In this document: in pieces, positions 47,468-55,967 of the stretch
Position numbering within the stretch: position 1 is the first letter of the stretch
Layout of the letters: each line of letters starts with the position of its first letter
Assembly (NCBI RefSeq): GCF_013377535.1
Contig: NZ_JABCJE010000014.1
Coordinates: 19,127 to 83,126 of the forward strand
DNA: 64,000 bases
Source of the DNA: Donghicola mangrovi
GTDB taxonomy: Bacteria; Pseudomonadota; Alphaproteobacteria; Rhodobacterales; Rhodobacteraceae
Reading direction: 5' to 3'
Position numbers and translations under genes: made by a program
Notes under the pieces: generated by a model
Told to the model about the DNA's origin: nothing
The model's input: the letters and a program-made list of their open reading frames with translations, nothing else
Databases searched by the model: none

Positions 47468-48469
47468 TCACTTCAGAATGCCGGCTTCGCGGAAATACCG
47501 CTCGGCACCCGGATGCAGGGGGATGCCCGTGTTGGACGGGTCTGCCGCGGCGGCTGGATCGAACCGCGCAAACGCCCCGTGCGAGGCCTTGAGCGCATCT
47601 GCGTTCTCGATCAGGGCCTTGGTGATCTGATAGGCGGTTTCCTCGTCCAGATCAGCGTTCGCGATCAGAACAGTCCCAAGGTTTGCACCGCTGGTTGCGG
47701 CGGTTTGTCCTTCGAACCAGGGGCCGTAGGTGCCGATTTCAAGGCCCAGTTCAGCGGCGTGTGCCGCCATTCCGTCAGGCAGATCAAGGAAGGAAACAGG
47801 GGTGGTCAGGGCAACCTCGGTGATCGTGGGGTGCCCTTTGATCATGGTATCGATGTAGATATCTGCGTTGCCGTTGCGGATCATATCGGCGATCTGGCCG
47901 GTATCCACCTGAATGATGTCGCCGCCATTAGCCTTGATCTGTTCAGCACTGGTACCCGCGGCCGCAAAGATCATGTCGGCCACAGGAACTGCCGAAGACC
48001 CCACCGGCTTCATCAGCACGCGGATCGGTTTGTCCGAGGCCACAATGTCGTCCAGATCGTTGCTGCCTGCGCCTTCAAGAAAGGCATTGCGCGCCAGCAC
48101 ACCCACATAAACATCGTTCAACCCGCCAACCAACGCCCGAATATCGGGGGCCGAACGGCCCTCGTAGACATCGGCGCCCTCATGGGCCCAGATCGCAGTG
48201 GCCACGTTGGACAGAGCAATCTCGGCGTTGCCGCCCTGCACGATCAGGGGGTTTGCCACCCCGCCACCACGGGCGATCACCTCGACCGAGTTAGCCCCCA
48301 GAATGGGCTCGATGATCTGTTCAAGGGTCGCGGCGAACACATACCACGACGATCCTTCGCGCATTGCGCCAATCCGAACGTCCTGCGCGTGCAGAGCGCC
48401 AGCGGTGGCCAGTGCGCAGGTGGCGGTCAGCGCAACGGTGCGCAACCCCTTCACCAAGTAATCAAACAT
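47468..48469 (-). CDS. TAXI-family TRAP solute-binding protein
   Basis: Periplasmic receptor of 333 residues. Signal peptide (MFDYLVKGLRTVALTATCALATAGALHA), then RIGAMREGSSWYVFAATLEQII and ARGGGVANPLIVQGGNAEIALSNVATA, the TAXI pattern; later DTMIKGHPTITEVAL. ATG 48469 follows AGGAGAGACTA. It delivers a substrate to the permease. Confidence 0.9.
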   Translation of the reverse strand: MFDYLVKGLRTVALTATCALATAGALHAQDVRIGAMREGSSWYVFAATLEQIIEPILGANSVEVIARGGGVANPLIVQGGNAEIALSNVATAIWAHEGADVYEGRSAPDIRALVGGLNDVYVGVLARNAFLEGAGSNDLDDIVASDKPIRVLMKPVGSSAVPVADMIFAAAGTSAEQIKANGGDIIQVDTGQIADMIRNGNADIYIDTMIKGHPTITEVALTTPVSFLDLPDGMAAHAAELGLEIGTYGPWFEGQTAATSGANLGTVLIANADLDEETAYQITKALIENADALKASHGAFARFDPAAAADPSNTGIPLHPGAERYFREAGILK

Positions 48470-48527
48470 TAGTCTCTCCTCCCTGTTTTGCGAATATGCC
48501 CCCGCATCGGCTGCGGGGGCAATCTGA

Positions 48528-49472
48528 TCATTCGGCGGCCAGCAGACCGGCATCCACACGGCCGATACCCGCCGCGTCAAAGGCAGCGAAAATCTCGGCT
48601 TCGGCAGCTGCGCCAAGGTTCTTGAGGGGCTCACGGATGGTTGCGTGATCCAGCACACCGCGCTTCACCAGACCAAGTTTCAGGGCGACGGTGCCTTCCA
48701 TGTGCGAACCGCGATGGTAAACAGCCTGGGTTACGGGCAGCAGCTGTTCGAAGATGCGGCGCGCTTCAGGGTAGTCCTGAGCCTTGCCTGCCTTGATCAG
48801 ATCGATCAGCAGTTCGGGCGCGATGTTGCCGTAACCGACCAGCAGGCCGTCCACGTCGAACATGGTGGGCAGCAGCCATTCGTCATGGCACGACAGCACT
48901 TGCAGATCGGGCTGAGCGTTCTTCAGCGCGGGGATCTCGACGTACCAGCGCTTCATGTTGCGCACGCCATTTTTGGTGGCCACGCAACCCTCTTGGGCGG
49001 CGATCTCTAGCTGGGTGTCCAGATCGTAGGACGCTTTGGTCGCATCGGGGTACTGGAACAGAATGGTCTGAAGGCCGCCCTCTTCGTAGATCGCCTTGTA
49101 GCGATCCTGCGGCGCACCTTTCTGGAAGCCAAAGCGCAGCCAGCCGTGGTTCGGATAAACCAGAGCACCAGTCGCGCCAGCGTCGTAGGAGCGCTTGGCC
49201 TCTTCGGCGGCAACCTTGGTGCCTTCGCCGGTAATGCCCGCGATGATCGGCACATCGACTGCGTCCGCATAGGCGCGGATCAGTTCCAGACGCTCTTCGG
49301 TGGTCAGGAAGGTGCCTTCGCCAGCATGGCCCAGAATAACCAACGACTTCACGTCATCAAACGACGCCAGCCATTTTGCCAGACGCACGTTGGCCTCGAT
49401 ATCCAACGAGCCGTCTTTGTTGAAAACCGTAACGGGGGCGGGGTTCAGGCCGCGCAGGTCCATCGGTGTCAT
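48528..49472 (-). CDS. DapA/NanA-family class I aldolase
   Basis: A 314-residue TIM-barrel lyase of the dihydrodipicolinate synthase family: VILGHAGEGTFLTTEERLELI (G-E motif region), PIIAGITGEGT, and the Schiff-base Lys in CVATKNGVRNMKR. The usual YY in the middle is replaced by VYPNHGW, so DapA itself is unlikely; aldol cleavage or dehydration of a sugar acid or keto acid is more probable. It leads the aldolase-receptor-permease operon and is preceded by a LacI-type operator. Confidence 0.87.
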   Translation of the reverse strand: MTPMDLRGLNPAPVTVFNKDGSLDIEANVRLAKWLASFDDVKSLVILGHAGEGTFLTTEERLELIRAYADAVDVPIIAGITGEGTKVAAEEAKRSYDAGATGALVYPNHGWLRFGFQKGAPQDRYKAIYEEGGLQTILFQYPDATKASYDLDTQLEIAAQEGCVATKNGVRNMKRWYVEIPALKNAQPDLQVLSCHDEWLLPTMFDVDGLLVGYGNIAPELLIDLIKAGKAQDYPEARRIFEQLLPVTQAVYHRGSHMEGTVALKLGLVKRGVLDHATIREPLKNLGAAAEAEIFAAFDAAGIGRVDAGLLAAE

Positions 49473-49501
49473 GTTCGATTCTCCTCCAAATGGGAACGAT
49501 A

Positions 49502-49517
49502 TTGGGAACGTTCCCAA
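49502..49517. promoter_or_regulatory. LacI-type operator
   Basis: TTGGGAACGTTCCCAA, a perfect 16-bp palindrome with the central CG typical of LacI/GalR operators, 29 bp upstream of the aldolase ATG and 77 bp upstream of the lacI-type gene. A half site (TGGGAACGAT) lies at 49491. It should control both directions. Confidence 0.85.
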
Positions 49518-49594
49518 AAATGCATTGCAGAAGGCGCGTGTCAAGTGCTAGAAATCTGATAACGATAACGAGGCACCACGCAGGGAGGCGCAGC

Positions 49595-50626
49595 ATGGCA
49601 CAGGATGACGGGACCAAAGCCCCCGCAGGACGGGTCACGATCCTGGACGTGGCGCGTGCTGCGGGCGTGTCAAAGTCCAGCGTTTCAAGGTTCTTGGACG
49701 AACGCCTGCCCAAGTCACAAAGCGAAACCGCCAAGCGTGTCCGCAAGGTCGCAGAGGAGCTTGGCTATGTGCGGGACGTCTCCGCCGCCAGCCTGCGCCG
49801 TGGGAAGACGGGGATGATCGGGGTGATTGTACCGCGTTTGACAGACACGGTTATGGCCATGCTCTACGAGGCATTGCAGCGTGCCGCCGCCCGCCGCCAG
49901 CACTTTGCCATCGTGGCCACAACCGACGACACCCCGGAGGCCGCGCGCATCGCCGCCGAAACCCTGCTGCAACGGGGCGTGGACGGGCTGGTCCTTTCAA
50001 CCGCCCGTACCGAAGACCCCCTGATTGCGGAACTGGCGCAACGGGGCGTGGCCCATGTTCTAGCTGTGCGCACCGACGGGAAAAGCCTGTCCTCGGTCGG
50101 AGATGACGAGATGGGAGGCTATCTGGCGACGCGCCATCTGATCGATCTGGGGCACCGGAAGATCGGACTGATCGGGGGCCCGTCCTATGCCTCTAGCGCG
50201 TTGGGGCGGTTGGCGGGGTACAAGCGCGCCCTGACCGAAGCGGGCCTGCCCGTGGACCCTGCGTTGATGGTCGAGGCCAGCTTCAGCATCACCAGCGGGG
50301 CGGATGCCGCACGGACATTGCTGGCCCGGAACGAGGGACTGACAGGGCTGTTCGCTGTAAACGACAACACGGCGATCGGTGCCTTGTCTGCCATCCACGA
50401 GGCGGGCTTATCGGTCCCAGAGGATATTTCCCTAGTCGGTTATAATGACATCCCGATCACTGCAAAACTGCCGGTTCCGCTGACCACTGTCCACGTCCCC
50501 TTTGACCAGATCGCGACCGAAGCGCTGGAGATTTTGCTGGCTGACGAACCCGATACGGACAACATCCGCAAGGCAATGCCTACCCTGATTCCTCGGAAAT
50601 CAACGCGGGCGATAAAACAGGCTTAG
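49595..50626 (+). CDS. LacI-family transcriptional regulator
   Basis: A 343-residue regulator: HTH and hinge VTILDVARAAGVSKSSVSRFLD, then a periplasmic-binding-protein-like sensor domain (IGVIVPRLTDTVMAMLYEALQ, DLGHRKIGLIGGPSYASSALGRLAGYKRAL, VGYNDIPITAKL). The start at 49595 follows GGGAGGCGCAGC. It presumably binds the palindrome at 49502 and represses the divergent transport and aldolase operon until the substrate is present. Confidence 0.92.
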   Translation: MAQDDGTKAPAGRVTILDVARAAGVSKSSVSRFLDERLPKSQSETAKRVRKVAEELGYVRDVSAASLRRGKTGMIGVIVPRLTDTVMAMLYEALQRAAARRQHFAIVATTDDTPEAARIAAETLLQRGVDGLVLSTARTEDPLIAELAQRGVAHVLAVRTDGKSLSSVGDDEMGGYLATRHLIDLGHRKIGLIGGPSYASSALGRLAGYKRALTEAGLPVDPALMVEASFSITSGADAARTLLARNEGLTGLFAVNDNTAIGALSAIHEAGLSVPEDISLVGYNDIPITAKLPVPLTTVHVPFDQIATEALEILLADEPDTDNIRKAMPTLIPRKSTRAIKQA

Positions 50627-50754
50627 TTGATTAAGCCGGCTGTCTTTCGCTGCTAAGATCACTGCATCTTTTAATGCCTTGGTGATCATCGAACCAAGTT
50701 TTACCACCACACTTTGGCAAGACATTCATGCCGCTTTCCACAGTAGACCGTAGA

Positions 50755-50778
50755 GGGCCGCCCTTGTCATGGCGGCCC
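50755..50778. terminator. Hairpin between lacI-type gene and integrase
   Basis: GGGCCGCC / GGCGGCCC, a perfect 8-bp stem with 8-nt loop, between the convergent stops. No T run is present; termination is probable from position only. Confidence 0.5.
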
Positions 50779-50784
50779 TTCCAT

Positions 50785-51417
50785 TCAAATCTCAACAGCC
50801 TCTGCGATGGTTAGGGCATCTTCTAGCTCGACACCGAGGTAGCGCACAGTGCTGTCCATCTTCGTATGACCCAACAAAAGCTGGACCGCGCGCAGGTTGC
50901 CGGTTTTGCGGTATATCTGCGCCACCTTGGTCCGCCGCATGGAGTGGGTGCCGTAGGCGCTCGGCTCTAGACCGATCGAGGTCACCCATTCGCGCACCAG
51001 ACGAGCGTACTGCCTAGTCGAAATATGCAGACGCTCATGAAAGCGGCCCGGCCATAAATGTTCCGACCCAATCATCAGGGGATCCTCGAGCCAAGTAGCG
51101 ACGGCTTTCCGCGTCCCCTCGGTGATTTCGAAGCTGACAGGTTTCCGGGTCTTGCTCTGGATGATTGAAGCGCGGTGCTTAACCTGTCCGGCTGCATAGA
51201 CGTCGGCGACCTTCAGCTTCACCAGATCGCAGCCCCGCAACTTGCTGTCTATGGCGAGATTGAAAAGCGCCAGCTCTCGTATCTTCTGAGCAATCTCTAG
51301 GCGAACCCGGATCGCCCATACGTGTTTCGGTGCAAGCGGTCGCTTCTGACCGACGATGCGCCCCTTGTTCCAGGCAGGACGGCATGCGCGAATAGCAGGT
51401 AGGTTTGTAGTTGGCAT
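50785..51417 (-). CDS. Short tyrosine recombinase (catalytic domain only)
   Basis: A 210-residue integrase made almost wholly of the catalytic domain: SKLRGCDLVKLKVADVY (Arg I), THSMRRTKVAQIYRKTG (His-x-x-Arg) and LLLGHTKMDSTVRYLGV (His, Tyr). The N-terminal arm and core-binding domains are missing, as in a known group of short plasmid integrases. ATG at 51417. Convergent with the lacI-type gene. Confidence 0.85.
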   Translation of the reverse strand: MPTTNLPAIRACRPAWNKGRIVGQKRPLAPKHVWAIRVRLEIAQKIRELALFNLAIDSKLRGCDLVKLKVADVYAAGQVKHRASIIQSKTRKPVSFEITEGTRKAVATWLEDPLMIGSEHLWPGRFHERLHISTRQYARLVREWVTSIGLEPSAYGTHSMRRTKVAQIYRKTGNLRAVQLLLGHTKMDSTVRYLGVELEDALTIAEAVEI

Positions 51418-51607
51418 AGTGGTTCCTCCGATCCACCACGCCCGCCACATCCTCGGCCGCTTGCCGATATCCGATCATACCACCCTCGCTGCAATTAAAG
51501 GCGATCAAGTCGGGCGAAGCCTGCTGCGCTGCCGCATGGCCGCTTCCGAGCCCAAGCCCCAAACGATACGGACTTATATATAAATCTGCTTCTGGTAGTA
51601 TTCTGGC

Positions 51608-51766
51608 ATGGTTATTCCAACCACAAAAGACGAGTTGATCTCAGCGATCAACAAGCGTTTCGCAAAGCTTGACGCGGCCTTGGATGCTGTGCCGCTCGAT
51701 ATTGCGGACGAAAAAAGCATGGAAGGTCATGCGAAAGACACGATGATGAGCGTCAATAATCTCGTG
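51608..51766 (+). pseudogene. ClbS/DfsB family protein, truncated by IS6
   Basis: The first 53 residues (MVIPTTKDELISAINKRFAKL, MEGHAKDTMMSVNNLV) match the N-terminus of the ClbS/DfsB (DUF1706) four-helix family. The frame is then interrupted by the left end of the IS6 element. The rest of the gene is not found on the other side of the IS. Confidence 0.7.
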
Positions 51767-52574
51767 GGCACCGTAAAGTTAACCGGCCAAGCACAAAAAC
51801 TGGACCGGCTGCGGTGTTCATGCGGCTTCGAGTCGAGCGATGTCGCGCCACGCCTCCATGGCGGCGGCACGAAGTTCGCGAAAATCTGCGGATGTCATTT
51901 CGTGGCGAGGCAGGTGAAACAAGTTGGCAATTGGGTCATGGATGGAAGCGAAGCGCTGTAATTGCCGGGCGGATTTGAAGCGTTTCATAACGCGCTCGCG
52001 CCTTCGGGTCGATTGGTGTGAGTTTTCAGCCCGGTTATTCAAACCCTTGTGTGAGCGATGCTCGACCCCCGGCATGATCTGGCGCTTCGCCGCCGGGTAT
52101 GAGCGAAGTTTGTCAGTGACCAGAACCCGTGGCGGATGGCCCTGTCGTGTCAAAAGCCTGCGCATCAGGCGCAGGGCAGCCCGCCGGTCGCGGCGGGCTT
52201 GAACCAGCACATCCAGCACGAAGCCCTCCTGATCGACGGCCCGCCAAAGCCAGTGCTTGCGGCCCCCGATTGAGATGACAACTTCGTCCAGATGCCACTT
52301 GTCGCCGAGTTTGCCAGCCGAACGGCGACGGATCGTCTTCGCGAATTCCCGCCCGAATTTTTCGGCCCATGCCCGCACCGTCTGGTGCGACACGATAATG
52401 CCGCGCTCGGCCAGAAGGTCTTCAACCATCCGCAGGCTCAGGGGGAAACGGAAATACAGCCAGACAGCATGGGCAATCACGTCGGGCGGGAAACGGTGGC
52501 GGCGATAGAGGCGAGCGTCGGTCATACCGCTATGTCACATTTTACACGGGCAATCGCATTAACTTTACGGTGCC
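51767..52574 (-). mobile_element. IS6-family insertion sequence, complete
   Basis: 808 bp bounded by perfect 16-bp inverted ends GGCACCGTAAAGTTAA / TTAACTTTACGGTGCC, with one intact transposase. The 8 bp flanks differ (ATCTCGTG and CCCTCGGT), so no target duplication survives, as expected after IS6-mediated fusion or deletion. Confidence 0.93.
51818..52525 (-). CDS. IS6-family transposase
   Basis: A 235-residue DDE transposase: YRRHRFPPDVIAHAVWLYFRF, HTH SLRMVEDLLAERGIIVSHQTV, first Asp in WHLDEVVI, second in LVTDKLRSYPAA, Glu in NRAENSHQSTRRRE. Full length for the family. It acts by replicative transposition, forming cointegrates. Confidence 0.95.
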   Translation of the reverse strand: MTDARLYRRHRFPPDVIAHAVWLYFRFPLSLRMVEDLLAERGIIVSHQTVRAWAEKFGREFAKTIRRRSAGKLGDKWHLDEVVISIGGRKHWLWRAVDQEGFVLDVLVQARRDRRAALRLMRRLLTRQGHPPRVLVTDKLRSYPAAKRQIMPGVEHRSHKGLNNRAENSHQSTRRRERVMKRFKSARQLQRFASIHDPIANLFHLPRHEMTSADFRELRAAAMEAWRDIARLEAA

Positions 52575-53077
52575 CCCTCGGTTGCTCTCCCACCTTCCTT
52601 CGCGGCCATAGCAATTCTCCCTTTATCTGAGTTGCATGACATGCCGCGCAGGAAAAAATACCGGCGCCTGCCCCTTTCGATCCGCCTTGCGTGCGGTCGG
52701 GCCTTGGCTGATCGCCAGATTGCTCGGGCAGCCTGCAATCTAACAAAGTCAACGCGACGAATATGGTGGACCAAGCATCATGCGCAAGGTCGCCTTCATG
52801 GATCATGGATCATGGGGGCCGCATGCGCTCTTTTGCTATCTGCTAAAGCCGCTGAAACGCCTTATTGCGACAGGGCTCAGAGGAAGGGCACCGTGACCGC
52901 CGTTCGATGCAGAAGTGTCGGCCTCGTGCTGAATATCAGAAACAGCGCTTAAATTTGGGATGGTATGCCATTTTGAAGATGGGCTCCCGTCTACCATCAC
53001 GGCCCTGAATCGAATGCGATGATTGGATTCAGGAATTGAATTGGACTGAGCTGGGGCAGGGGGACATACTCTATGCC
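52575..53077. other. Degenerate segment without a supported gene
   Basis: Contains the second copy (52601-52644) of the 44-bp repeat at 26101-26144 and the shared CCGGCGCCTGCCCCT block. A 106-codon plus-strand frame (52632-52952) has no protein-like character. It appears to be eroded plasmid sequence next to IS6. Confidence 0.55.
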
Positions 53078-53359
53078 ATGCCACAGAGCCCTGCACCTCT
53101 TCACCTGACCCGTCGCGACCCATCGTGCAATATGTCGCGGTTTTATGCGCTGTCTATAGAGCCGACTTTGTTTGGAGAGGTCATGTTGATCCGGACTTGG
53201 GGTCGTATCGGCAGTAATGGGCAGATGAAACTGCAGACATTCTCTCAGCTTGAGGAGGCGTCTGCTGCTTTGAACGAGCTTCGTCGTCAAAAACTCAAAC
53301 GCGGGTATCGCGCTGAGGGTGACATCGCCGATGCGCAGTTTTCCGACGTCGCACGATAG
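53078..53359 (+). CDS. WGR-domain protein
   Basis: A 93-residue protein that is essentially one WGR domain: RFYALSIEPTLFGEVMLIRTWGRIGSNGQMKLQTFSQLEEA. The W-G-R triad is visible. WGR domains bind nucleic acid in PARPs; bacterial stand-alone forms are common on plasmids with unknown role. ATG 53078 follows GGGGGACATACT. Confidence 0.82.
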   Translation: MPQSPAPLHLTRRDPSCNMSRFYALSIEPTLFGEVMLIRTWGRIGSNGQMKLQTFSQLEEASAALNELRRQKLKRGYRAEGDIADAQFSDVAR

Positions 53360-53483
53360 CACGAGCCTCGGCTGAGACCGGACTACTGGCCGCCTGCCGA
53401 GGTTCTCTTGGTTGAAGGATCCTGTCCTCAACGAAGCATCTCCGAGAGCGCCAGAACGCTCTCGTGATCGTTTTGGCGTTCTT

Positions 53484-53876
53484 CTACCAGGAGGATGTAT
53501 AGAGAACGCTATACCCGTCAGCGAGGGCTTTGCGGGCCAGTGTGACGAATTCTAGATCCCCAAGTATCTCGGTCTCGTCAGGGATGTCGAAATAAAGTCC
53601 AGCCGTTTCCAGCAGGGGGCTTGCTTTGATAATTATATGAAGCACGTCCAGGTCTTGAGCGTTCAGTACCACGGTCGCGCCATTGAACATCCGATCCGTG
53701 CCGCCTTTCATGAAATATAGCTCTTTCATCCATGCGTGCAGGCCGTGGTGTCTGCGCCACGAATAGAGGTCTTCGACTTCTACAGGGTTGCAATCGGCCT
53801 CGCCTGCGAGGGGCTCTTTGGTGATCATTGCGTGCATATCCAGACCCAAATTTGACTCCGCTGTTTTGTCTGCCAA
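53484..53876 (-). CDS. Small phage/plasmid protein of unknown function
   Basis: A 130-residue acidic protein. The pattern GLDMHAM...WRRHHGLHAWMKELYFMKGG...FNGATVVLNAQDLD...DLEFVTLARKALADGYSVLYTSSW matches a widespread family found in phages and plasmids whose N-terminus reads GLDMYA. The function is not known to me. Expressed alone on the minus strand. Confidence 0.65.
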   Translation of the reverse strand: MADKTAESNLGLDMHAMITKEPLAGEADCNPVEVEDLYSWRRHHGLHAWMKELYFMKGGTDRMFNGATVVLNAQDLDVLHIIIKASPLLETAGLYFDIPDETEILGDLEFVTLARKALADGYSVLYTSSW

Positions 53877-54233
53877 ATGCGGGGTGATCCCCGCTCTGGA
53901 CGAGTTGCCTCTATCTCGTCAGTTTCAATATAAGGGCTGTTTTTTCAGAAGACTCGCGCGTCCTGAGAGTTATCCACATAGGAGTCTTGGCCGGTGTAGG
54001 AGCTCGGTCCATCGCCGTCGCAGCACGGGTACGTCCGGCTGTAGCATTCGTGAATTCTGTCTTAAAACGCGTCGTGACAGCGCAATGACCGACTGGGTGC
54101 TAAGGCTCAAAACCTCAAAGAAGATCTCAGTTTTGTCGCGCGCCGTTGTCGCTGGCGATCCCTCCCTGCGGCGCGCGCCAGCCTGTCGCCGCCCCGCAGG
54201 TCTGAGACAGACACGGTGCAGGCGATCCGAGTT
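53877..54233. other. Intergenic region without recognised features
   Basis: 357 bp between the small phage-type gene and the relaxase-like frame. Short open frames here have no recognisable protein character, and I see no RNA gene. Confidence 0.5.
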
Positions 54234-55967
54234 CTACCGAGGACTCTCCGCCGCGCCTTTGAGGGATGTGGGTGCGGGTTTTCGCAACGTGCTGGCAACA
54301 CGCGCTTCCCATTTAGCGTCTGGAGAGTAATCAGTAACTGGAACCCACACCGCACGATGACCGGCCCGAACAGAGATCCCCTCATTCCCTGCTGCATCTG
54401 ATCCCCAAGCTAGGGTGCAGGCCCCAACACATTTACGTGCCAGACGTCCGACTTCTCTCAGCCATCGGCCTCGGCTCCAACGGGCTGGAACAACAGATCC
54501 AGCTGCGCGTCCAATCGGACCTGACGGTAGATCACCTCGTCGAGCAGCGTTCCGATCCGGTCCTCGACGAGGGCCAAATCCGAACGGGAGGGTGCTTCGG
54601 CGAGTTTCGGCACCGCTTGGGTCAGGTTCTCGGCCGCCGATGTCATCGCGCGCTCGATCTGGGAAATGTCGATCAGAAACTGATCCAGCCTGTCGGCGAG
54701 GGGATGGCCCTCGCGGTCGAGCATTTGGCGCAGCAGGTCGATCAGGGTTTCTATCCGGGAAAGGAGGTGTGGGTCTTGGGGTGTTGTACTGGTCATTGAG
54801 TTTGTTCAGCTGTGCAACGATGGCGCGGAGGCCATTTGTGGGGTGTTTCAGGAGGGTTTCCGCGAGCCAGTGAGACTGGATAACGAGGCGAGCACGGGCG
54901 GAGATGCGCTCCAATGCGCGCATCAGGATCTCGCGCGGCGATCCTGCAGGGCGCGTGCTGCTCAGAAACTGCATTGGGTCGGGCGGATCGACCCAGCTCC
55001 AAGCGCGGAGGCGCCGATTTGCCTCCCAGCGCCGCGCAATGGCCTCATCAAGGCGCGTCGTGGCCTCCAGGATTTCAAATTGCCTTGCGCGGATGGCGTC
55101 GAATGGATCGATCGCGGTGTCCTCGCCGCCGCTCAGGGCGGCACCGGTAAACGTTACATGTGGCCCGGGTCCGATAAGGGGGCCGCAGGTGAGGTCGCGC
55201 CGGCTTTGACTGGTCACGCCCCAATTGTGGCAGGCGAGCCCCGCGTTGAGCCGCGCGACGATCTCATCGCGATCTCCCTCGGTGTCGCGGGCGGCGGCGC
55301 GGCAGAGGCGCCAAGCCTGGAACCAAGGCGCACTTAGATCGAATCCGCGTGCCCCAGCGGATTTGGCGCGGCGGAGTTCTGCGGCTTCGGCCACCATCCA
55401 ACTCGGGGCCGACAGCCACTGCCGGCGCAGGGGGTCTCGGGGATCTGCCCATCCGACATGGTCATTGAGCACATCGACCAGAGCATTCCACCCCGCCCGG
55501 CTGGCGGCCGTGGGAGGGTTCGGGTTCACCGCATAGAGCCGCGCGCCTGGCATGCCCGCGGCTCTGGGGAAAACGATGCTGAGTTCGACACGGCCTGTAT
55601 GGGTCTGAGCCGTGACCAAGATCGGCGGTCGCGCCCGCGCGGGGATGCCGCAATAGGCAAATGCGATACAAAGCTCAGCGGCTGACTGTAGCATCCTTCG
55701 CACCTCAGGATCGCCGTTTCGGAAAGCGTCAACGCGGATGTCTTCCTGCGCAAAACTTAGCGTTGCGACCGCGTATCGGCACCGGAACGGGAGCGCATTG
55801 GTGTACTGAGTCACCAGCTGCGCATTGCCAGAGAGGGTTTCAGGTGCGGGGCTCCGAACCACAGAATGAGGGCGTCCGGCGAGCGGTTTGGTGACCCGTG
55901 GCGCAGTGAGATAATCGACCGCCGCGCGGACATCGTTTTTGCCGTGGGGTGACCAGGTCAGGAGCAT
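54234..55967 (-). CDS. Relaxase-like mobilization protein
   Basis: A 577-residue frame. The first about 390 residues have protein character: LLTWSPHGKNDVRAAVDYLTAP, LPFRCRYAVATLSFAQEDI, PPILVTAQTHTGRVELSIVFPR, LYAVNPNPPTAASRAGWNALVDVLNDHVGWADPRDPLRR. The order, a MobC-like gene overlapping its start, and the LSIVFPR...YAVNP layout suggest a MobA-type relaxase, but the usual HxH-x-H metal site is not evident (only one His in THTGRVEL). The last 185 residues are Arg/Pro-rich and overlap another likely gene (54458-54796), so the real end may be near 54800. Confidence 0.55.
   Translation of the reverse strand: MLLTWSPHGKNDVRAAVDYLTAPRVTKPLAGRPHSVVRSPAPETLSGNAQLVTQYTNALPFRCRYAVATLSFAQEDIRVDAFRNGDPEVRRMLQSAAELCIAFAYCGIPARARPPILVTAQTHTGRVELSIVFPRAAGMPGARLYAVNPNPPTAASRAGWNALVDVLNDHVGWADPRDPLRRQWLSAPSWMVAEAAELRRAKSAGARGFDLSAPWFQAWRLCRAAARDTEGDRDEIVARLNAGLACHNWGVTSQSRRDLTCGPLIGPGPHVTFTGAALSGGEDTAIDPFDAIRARQFEILEATTRLDEAIARRWEANRRLRAWSWVDPPDPMQFLSSTRPAGSPREILMRALERISARARLVIQSHWLAETLLKHPTNGLRAIVAQLNKLNDQYNTPRPTPPFPDRNPDRPAAPNARPRGPSPRRQAGSVSDRHFPDRARDDIGGREPDPSGAETRRSTLPFGFGPRRGPDRNAARRGDLPSGPIGRAAGSVVPARWSRGRWLREVGRLARKCVGACTLAWGSDAAGNEGISVRAGHRAVWVPVTDYSPDAKWEARVASTLRKPAPTSLKGAAESPR
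54458..54796 (-). CDS. Small helical protein overlapping the relaxase frame
   Basis: A 112-residue protein in another frame of the same strand: MTSTTPQDPHLLSRIETLIDLLRQMLDREGHPLADRLDQFLIDISQIERAM..., amphipathic helices probably forming a coiled coil. It has more protein-like composition than the relaxase frame it overlaps. It starts where the recognisable relaxase part stops. It could be a mobilization accessory; no family recognised. Confidence 0.55.
   Translation of the reverse strand: MTSTTPQDPHLLSRIETLIDLLRQMLDREGHPLADRLDQFLIDISQIERAMTSAAENLTQAVPKLAEAPSRSDLALVEDRIGTLLDEVIYRQVRLDAQLDLLFQPVGAEADG

Noticed and set aside
52632..52952. 106-residue protein next to IS6
   Set aside because: No recognisable family and it overlaps the decayed repeat; judged a chance frame.
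53788..54330. 180-codon plus-strand frame between the phage-type gene and the relaxase
   Set aside because: It overlaps two better-supported minus-strand genes and lacks protein-like composition.
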